Shown here piece by piece: positions 57,226-64,000 of a stretch of DNA of 64,000 bases. The stretch covers positions 32,502,079-32,566,078 of the forward strand of contig NC_044916.1 in NCBI RefSeq assembly GCF_003576645.1, read 5' to 3'. Origin of the DNA: Ipomoea triloba (lineage: Eukaryota > Streptophyta > Magnoliopsida > Solanales > Convolvulaceae). Every line of letters starts with the position of its first letter. Within the stretch, counting starts at the first letter, position 1. Made by a program: the position numbers and the translations under genes. The notes under the pieces were generated by a model, which ran no database searches, was not told the origin of the DNA, and was given only the letters and a program-made list of their open reading frames with translations.

Positions 57226-59721
57226 TCACCAACTCGGCGATAGAGCAACGAACCTCAGGCCATTGTCCCTTTTGCTCACTCTCCACAACTTCTTCATAAG
57301 ACTCATGTTTTCTCCCCCTTCAGTCAAAAGCACATACTGACTAGAAGAATAACGAGTAGATGGTATCCGCTCCCTAACAGACCTTCTCGGAAGATCAACT
57401 GGAACCTGCGAAGGAACCTCCTGTTCCTGGTGCACAACATCATCAACATGACCATCTACATTAGCTGCATCATCCTGATATTCTGGTACAAGATCACCAT
57501 TCTGAACATTTTCCTGAACCTCATCAACATCATGTGTACCTCTGTGGTAAACTGGCTCAATGTCAACCAAACTTCCACTAGCATGAGATTCTGGCTCTTT
57601 CACTTTGTCAATATTCTCAATGGTTTGATTTTCAAAGAACACTACATCACGACTTCTGACTAGCTTCTTCTGAACTGGATCATACAGCCTGTAGCCAAAT
57701 TCATCAAACCCATAACCAATGAAAATGCACTCTCTAGTCTTCGAATCCAACTTAGATCTCTCATCTCTTGGAACATGCACAAATGCCTTACAACCGAAGA
57801 CTTTAAGGTGATCGTAAGAAACTTCCTTTCCACACCAAACTTTATCAGGAACTTCATTTTTCAAAGCAACAACGGGAGATAAATTGATAACATGAACAGC
57901 TGTGGAAACTGCCTCAGCCCAGAAAGAACTAGGCAACTTTGCATCATCAAGCATACATCTGACTCTCTCCATAATAGTCCGGTTCATCCTTTCTGCTAAG
58001 CCATTTAACTGAGGTGTCTTAGGAGGAGTTTTCTGATGCCTGATACCGTACCTTCTGCAATACTCATCAAACGGTCCACAATATTCACCGCCATTATCAG
58101 TACGGATGCACTTCAATTTCTTCCCTGTCTGTCTCTCAACAAGGGCATGAAACTCTTTAAATACACCAAGCACATCACTTTTGTGCTTCAAAGTATAGAC
58201 CCAGAGTTTCCTAGAATAGTCATCAATAAAGGTTACAAAGTAAACTGCACCTCCGAGTGACCTAACCTTCATTGGTCCACACACATCAGAATGTATCAAC
58301 TCAAGTGGCTGTGATTTTCTTGAAGGAGGATGGCTCATGAAAGAAACCCTTCTCTGTTTTCCAGCCAAGCAGTGAACACACTTGTCCAATCTAGCTTCTT
58401 TAACCCTAGAAAGCTTACTCTTCTTGGCAAGATAATCAATCCCCTTCACACTCATGTGACTAAGTCGTTTATGCCACAATTCTGATACACATTCTTTTTC
58501 TACCACATTCACTGAATCATCAGAAATAGAACTTTGCAAAGAGTACAAGTTAGAATGCTTGTTACCTCGTGCAACAACCAGCGAGCCTTTAGTGATTTTC
58601 CAATGCCCATCACCAAAGAAACAACAGAAACCATCATCATCAAGTTTTCCTGTAGAAATAAGATTCAGTCTGATATCTGGTGCATGCTTGACATCTTTAA
58701 GTACCAAAATTGCGCCATTGCTTGTCTCAAGGCAAACTGTACCGGTACCCGTCACCTTCACCTGACCATCATCACCCATTCTAAGCTCTCCAAAGTCACC
58801 TGGAGTATATGAAGAAAAGAATTCCTTCCTTGGTGTAACATGGTAGGCTGCACCTGAATCCACAATCCAAGTTGTCTCATGGCATGCAACGTTGATGGCA
58901 TTCTCATCAAAAGCAACTAGTAAGTCTGCTCTAACTACTGTTGCAACTTGGTTCTCGGTATCACCATCATTCTCGTCTTGCTTCTTATCTCTTTTCAACT
59001 TGAAGCAATACTTCCTGATGTGCCCTTTCTTGCCACAATAATGACATTCAATATCTCTACCTTTCTGACCCCTTTGATTGTTTCTCCCCCTATAATCTGT
59101 AACCAAAATATCTGACTGCGAAATAGAAGTAGAAGTGTCTTGAGATCTTCTCCTTGCTTCCTCATTCAAGATACCACTCTTAACATATTCCATGGTCACA
59201 ACACCGTTGGGAGCTGAATTGGTCAAAGAAACCCGAAATGTTTCCCAAGAATCTGGTAGAGTGTTAAGCAACCAGAGACCAAGTACCTCATCCTCAAATT
59301 TGATGCCCATACCGGACAACTGATCAAGAACGCCCTGAAAATCATTAACATAATCATTGATCAATGTTCCTTCACTGTATCTTATATTCATCAACTGCTT
59401 CAACAAAAATAACTTATTATTGCCTGTCTTAGAAGCATACAAGGTTTCAAGTTTATTCCATAGGCTCCTGGCATGTGTCTCATTAATAATGTGGTTTAAA
59501 ACATTATCTTCAACCCACTGTCGAATATATCCACAAACTTGTTGGTGCTCAAAGTCCCACTCCTCATCTGACATATTTTCAGGCTTTGCACTTGCAAACA
59601 CAGGTAGATGTAACTTTTTCACGAACAGGAGATCCTTCATCTTGGCTTTCCAAATGTGATAATTTCTACCATTCAATCGTACCATATTACTCATATTTGT
59701 TTCCATCTCAAATATATCCAA
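57226..59721 (-). CDS. Copia gag-protease-integrase polyprotein, fifth appearance (831 aa, no RT)
   Basis: Same protein as unit 4, including the TSTSISQSD variant, with a few nucleotide differences (for example CTAAGCTCTCC near 58781). It lies in the stretch after the N at 56845, so it may be unit 4 assembled a second time. Confidence 0.85.
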   Translation of the reverse strand: MDIFEMETNMSNMVRLNGRNYHIWKAKMKDLLFVKKLHLPVFASAKPENMSDEEWDFEHQQVCGYIRQWVEDNVLNHIINETHARSLWNKLETLYASKTGNNKLFLLKQLMNIRYSEGTLINDYVNDFQGVLDQLSGMGIKFEDEVLGLWLLNTLPDSWETFRVSLTNSAPNGVVTMEYVKSGILNEEARRRSQDTSTSISQSDILVTDYRGRNNQRGQKGRDIECHYCGKKGHIRKYCFKLKRDKKQDENDGDTENQVATVVRADLLVAFDENAINVACHETTWIVDSGAAYHVTPRKEFFSSYTPGDFGELRMGDDGQVKVTGTGTVCLETSNGAILVLKDVKHAPDIRLNLISTGKLDDDGFCCFFGDGHWKITKGSLVVARGNKHSNLYSLQSSISDDSVNVVEKECVSELWHKRLSHMSVKGIDYLAKKSKLSRVKEARLDKCVHCLAGKQRRVSFMSHPPSRKSQPLELIHSDVCGPMKVRSLGGAVYFVTFIDDYSRKLWVYTLKHKSDVLGVFKEFHALVERQTGKKLKCIRTDNGGEYCGPFDEYCRRYGIRHQKTPPKTPQLNGLAERMNRTIMERVRCMLDDAKLPSSFWAEAVSTAVHVINLSPVVALKNEVPDKVWCGKEVSYDHLKVFGCKAFVHVPRDERSKLDSKTRECIFIGYGFDEFGYRLYDPVQKKLVRSRDVVFFENQTIENIDKVKEPESHASGSLVDIEPVYHRGTHDVDEVQENVQNGDLVPEYQDDAANVDGHVDDVVHQEQEVPSQVPVDLPRRSVRERIPSTRYSSSQYVLLTEGGENMSLMKKLWRVSKRDNGLRFVALSPSW

Positions 59722-59779
59722 TTAACAACAAAGGCTGTCAAAAAATACCAAATCAACAACCAGGGCTCTGATACCACTT

Positions 59780-60624
59780 TGTTGGGAAAAATCCCACCTC
59801 CTGTGACAATTAAAAATCACAAGACCAACACGGTACACAAATACGAGATAATACACAATAGCCCAAAAATAAATATGAACACAAGAAACACAAGATTTAC
59901 GTGGAAAACCCCAAAACCACGGGGAAAAACCACGGGCCACCAACAACAACAATTTCCACTATATCACAAATCTCGGGTACAAAGTTTTAGGCTACCACAC
60001 GAGCCATACATCCACAAATCATCAAATACAATAACTCCTAGGCCAAAACATTCTTATAATATTCACAGGCTAAAATGAATAATATCTCGTACTCAAAATA
60101 TTCAACTACCACGAACAAGGTAAAATGAATACAAATATTACGAGATTATCCAAAGAGATGCCTGGAATAAATACAAGCTGACCTCAAATATTTGATGAAG
60201 ATAGTACCCAAGAACTAGGCAAACCCACGACAGAATAGCACGGCAAAACTGCACCAAAGATGAAGGAGAAAATAGTTTGTTCCTTCTACTGATGAACCGC
60301 CGAACGCCAAAAGAATAGGAAGAAGAAAAATGAGTTTTTCTTCCTCTGCTGAACTGCCGAACTCACTGCCTCTCTGTGTTTTTTTTTTTTTTTTTTTTGT
60401 TGGCCGAAAAAGAGAGAAGAATGGGAATGAAAAATAATTCACTCCACTTGCTGCCTCTCTACTGCGGAACACAACAAAAAAATGGGAATAATGCATGCTT
60501 GCTTGCTTTTCCACTTGCTGACAAAGTAAACACTACCAAATGCTTCCCACTACATTTTATTTGTTGTTTTCTTTGTTTGTCTTTATGCTGCCAGCTCAAT
60601 TCTCACATAGGAGGGACCCCAACA
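59780..60624 (-). repeat. Copia LTR, second appearance of the LTR next to polygalacturonase 2
   Basis: Full LTR (845 bp) bounded by TGTTGGG and CCCAACA and followed by TTAAT at 60625-60629. Its sequence is closer to LTRs 1-3 than to LTR 5, although both precede the same polygalacturonase promoter. Confidence 0.85.
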
Positions 60625-60805
60625 TTAATTTCATTCACTTATAGGCTTGTTTTTGATCACCCTCAATTAACATAACTTATTGCTATACTCTCTCTCACAT
60701 TTCCCTCTATTTAAATTCTTCATTTCTCACATTACCTCACCACCTTCTAAACAATCTCTCAACTCCGATCCCTTAGTTAAGGTTAAGAAAAAGATCGAAT
60801 TTTCA

Positions 60806-63386
60806 ATGAAAATTAGGGCTGGAAGTTTCATTACCATTTTTGTGTGGGCAGTACTATGTTTCGTGTTCTTTAACGAAGCATTAGCGACAGGTGTTACAAC
60901 TTTTAATGTTGTCGACTTAGGAGCGGAACCCGACGGCGAAACGGACGCGGCCGAGATTTTCCAACGGGCGTGGTGTGCAGCTTGTGGGTCCCCGGATCCG
61001 GCCAAGATTTATGTGCCGGAGGGAATGTTTTTGATCCGGCAAGCATATTTTAGCGGGCCTTGCGAGAACAACAACATTGTCTTTGAAATTTGGGGCACCC
61101 TTGTTGCTCCTTCCGATTACAACGTCATCGGCAATGACGATAACTGGCTGGCGTTTGAACATGTTGACGGAGTTGCCATCATCGGCGGCAAACTTTACGG
61201 TCAAGGCGCCGGCCTCTGGGCTTGTAAGGATTCCGGCAACGAATGTCCCAAGGGCGCAACGGTACGTCTGATCTCTATATATTATTTAATTAACATCTTC
61301 CCTAGCTTCAAAAAATATAATCATCTATACCAGCATATATTACTCTTTTTTTTTTATTGGTAGTATAAGAAATATTAATGGGCATTTTTTTTTGGAATGT
61401 GACAGTTACATTTTTTTTGGCTAGTGGCGGAAGTGGGGGAGTTTTAAAAAACTTTTACTATACTATCACTTCTAATAAAGTATTGTTAATAAGGTATTAG
61501 TTAATACTTGACAATGTTTAATGTAGATGTTTAATTTTTAATTGAAACAAATTTTTGGGTGTTCTTTATTACGGAGTAGTTATTAGTGAAATATAATAAA
61601 AAGGAAAATTTATAGTCCAGTTGTCCTCTTAGAACTGTTTTTGATATTTTTTATTTGAGCTGATCAACTATAGATAATCTAACTTTATTTATCTTATAAA
61701 TCAAAATGATATATAATAGTGTTATATTTTGTGGGACGATAAAATTTTTTTTCTAGTTTTTAAATATATTGGAACCATATTATATTCCAGTACATTGGAA
61801 TGTATGTTAAGGAATAACAACAATATAATGTATATATATATGGAGTTCAAACATTTGACCAAAAACATACAAAACCCAATAACTGATCAGAAAAAAAAAA
61901 AAAAAGTGTTGTATAAAACCTAGCTTTCACGAAAATGACAAATGGAGGCAGTGAAATAGAAACGAAAGCAGATGGATTATATTACGCAAACCTCTTTAAC
62001 GGTTTCTTTAATTTATTGTGAGATACTAAAGTTGTTGGTCCACTTTTGTTTCTATCTATTCTTGTTTTTGTATGTAATAATTTCTTTGTTTTTAATTTGT
62101 CCTCAATGAATATGACATTACAGAACTTGTCAATTACAAACTCAAAAAACGTTGTCGTCACTGGGCTGCTTTCCCTAAACAGCCAAATGTTCCACGTCGT
62201 CGTCAACCGGTGCGGTAGGGTAACGATGCAAGACATTGAAATCAAGGCCCCCGGAGACAGTCCCAACACAGATGGAATTCATGTTCAATTATCATATGAT
62301 GTTACTATACTCAACTCTAAAATAACAACCGGAGATGACTGCATCTCAATTGGACCGGGTGCAAAAAATTTGTGGATGGAAAATATTTTATGTGGACCTG
62401 GCCATGGTGTTAGGTAAAATTACATACCTATCTAGAGTTTTTAATTACAAACTCGATGCTAGTATATATATTAATATTGGCAAAAACTTTTAGGGTGCGT
62501 TTGGTTCGCACATGGGAATCGGAATCGGAATGGGTATCAAATACTTGGTAAGGGTAATGGGTTTTGGTGAAAGTATTTAGCATGTTTGGTAGTTGGGTGG
62601 AATGAGAATGATTATTAATAGTTCGGGAAGAAATGAGGAAGTGAAATGAAACCCTTATTTAATAAGGGTATGGGTTTTCTCATTAATGGGGTATTCCAAA
62701 CCCATAGTAGCATTCTCAAAACCTATCAACCAAACACTAACAATCACTTTCATACCCATTCCCTATGCCTAAACCCCCAACCAAACACACCCTTAATTTG
62801 TGCATATTTTTTTTTGAAGCATTGGGAGTTTGGCCAAGAATTTAAAAGAAAAAGGGGTGCAGAATGTGACGTTGAAAACAGCTACGTTCAAGAACACACA
62901 AAACGGAGTGAGAATAAAAGCTTGGGGTAGACCAAGTAAAGGGTTTGCCAGAAAAATCGTTTTCAAAGATTTAAAAATGAGGAATGTCCACAACCCCATT
63001 CTCATCGACCAAAACTATTGCCCAGACAATAAAAATTGTCCGGGTCAGGTAACAAAATAACTCTCCTTTTTTTTTTTATCTAGCTACAAGCATCGACACA
63101 CACATAAAATAATAAATATACAGTCTTGGCAGGCATTAACTTAAACTTTGTTTAATTGTTACTTTAGGCTTCGGGAGTGAAAATTAGGGATGTAACGTAC
63201 CAGAACATCGTGGGAACGTCTGCAACAGAGGTAGCGGTGAAGTTCGATTGTAGCAAGAAGAACCCCTGCAAGAGAATAAGAATGAGTAACGTAAAGCTGA
63301 AGTTCAAAAAGAAAAGGGCTCGAGCTTCTTGTGCATACGTTGCGGGAGAGGCTTATGGCCAAATCGAGCCTTCCAGTTGTCTCTAG
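60806..63386 (+). CDS. Polygalacturonase 2, GH28 (4 exons, 397 aa, secreted)
   Basis: Secreted pectin hydrolase of family 28, acting in the cell wall. Exons 60806-61261, 62124-62413, 62820-63048 and 63168-63386; all introns are GT-AG. The start MKIRAGSFITIFVW opens a signal peptide ending near residue 27 (NEALATG). The signatures are NTDG (200-203), DD (223-224), GHG (245-247) and RIK (280-282). The C-terminal region SGVKIRDVTYQNIVGTSATE is family-typical. Exon 2 is 290 bp, exactly as in polygalacturonase 1, so the two genes are paralogues sharing introns 1 and 2; intron 3 is present only here. Intron 2 holds a Tourist-like MITE. The upstream Copia LTR leaves only about 180 bp between TTAAT and the ATG. 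Confidence 0.93.
62493..62792. mobile_element. Tourist-like MITE in intron 2 of polygalacturonase 2
   Basis: Same 300-bp element as at 56283-56582, with GGGTGCGTTTGG and CCAAACACACCC ends and TTA flanks. Confidence 0.8.
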
Positions 63387-64000
63387 GAATGGAAATTCGA
63401 TCGAGCAATATAACGCAAGAAGTAGGAATATAAATATATAATTAGTGCATTATATTATGCATGTATGTAACTGATAAGTTCGGAGGTGCAACCACGCCAT
63501 GGGCGAATGTAGATGAGCTCACTTCCGGCGTCAGCTTGCATTGTTTATTAACAATGGAATTAATCTATGATTAGTTCATTAATGACTCCTAAGCTATACT
63601 CTCGCGCGCCTTTGTCCTAGCTAGCTAGCTAGGCCTTCTAGGCCTAATAATATCTAATCTTGATCGATCTTCAAGTTAAATGAATTGATTGGATTAACAA
63701 CTCTTAAGCTATGATCTTTTAGGCCGTCTAAGTCAACTTTGTCACATTATATTGCTTGTAATAAAAGGTGAAATCGCCAATCTCCACACCCCTACCCAAC
63801 AATTTGTGGAGGAACTTGGTCACACTGCTTCCTCAGTTCCTCGTGTCACATCATGATTTACAAGGTATATATATTACCCCTTAATGATGTTTAATCCTAT
63901 TGACTTATAACCGTAAGACTAATTAATTATATGTAGTTGTAGCTAGCTAAGGTAGAAAAATTACAATTATACTGTGATAATATATATATATATATATATA
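63387..64000. other. 3' region of polygalacturonase 2 and downstream spacer
   Basis: AT-rich DNA with a small CTAGCTAGCTAGCTAGG repeat near 63618 and an (AT)n run at the window edge (63980-64000). No further gene is visible. Confidence 0.55.

Larger units (their letters stand above)
56846..63054. repeat. About 6.2-kb near-repeat of 50637-56844, probable false or haplotypic duplication
   Basis: Contains a partial LTR, a Copia internal unit, a full LTR, and the polygalacturonase 2 promoter with exons 1-3. The gene part looks identical over 2.4 kb, while the LTR differs by several SNPs and in T-tract length. That fits a separate haplotype or a consensus-polished repeat more than a plain copy. 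Confidence 0.7.

Overview
This is nuclear DNA from a flowering plant, almost certainly a eudicot. The evidence is multi-exon genes with short GT-AG introns, a chloroplast-targeted amino-acid biosynthesis subunit, plant-type pectinases, AT-rich intergenic DNA, and plant Copia, MITE and Mutator-type elements. I cannot name the species. A recurring TACTCCGTA intergenic word is only a weak hint toward groups such as Convolvulaceae or Caryophyllales.

Layout. 1-3060: a non-autonomous LTR retrotransposon on the minus strand, part of a tandem LTR-internal-LTR arrangement, ending a few bases before the TATA-like box of the next gene. 3134-8960 (+): a complete 12-exon acetolactate synthase regulatory (small) subunit gene, 483 aa. 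9475-29308 (-): a decayed tandem cluster of six NADPH-dependent alkenal/double-bond reductase (MDR superfamily) copies. Copies A (9475-11131) and D (16596-19113) read as complete 344-aa enzymes. B is a fragment, C and E are full-length but broken, and F is a relic. Copy E carries a Copia element (22428-25958) in its third intron, with LTRs that look identical. A 26-bp minisatellite (22 uniform copies) lies just upstream of E. 31968-33385 (-): an intact GH28 polygalacturonase of 390 aa. 33386-39849: gene-poor DNA with two MULE-type MITEs (9-10 bp target duplications) and other repeat relics. 39855-54414: a head-to-tail array of five LTRs and four internal regions of an RT-less Copia element, flanked as a whole by TTAAT. 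54596-63386 (+): a second GH28 gene of 397 aa, seen twice. The first copy is cut off at a single N (56845) and the second (60806-63386) is complete.

Two single-N positions (21795 and 56845) are each followed by a re-run of sequence already present upstream. They look like assembly joins, so the duplicated stretches (20391-21794 against 21796-23221, and about 50637-56844 against 56846-63054) should not be counted as real extra genes without proof.

Biologically, the genes are independent housekeeping or secondary-metabolism loci, not one pathway: branched-chain amino acid synthesis in plastids, reactive-carbonyl or phenylpropanoid double-bond reduction, and pectin hydrolysis in the cell wall. 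The most interesting content is structural: tandem multi-LTR retroelements next to two gene promoters, repeated 4-base insertions in the reductase copies, and a possible GC-AG intron. I saw no convincing evidence of a previously undescribed molecular system.
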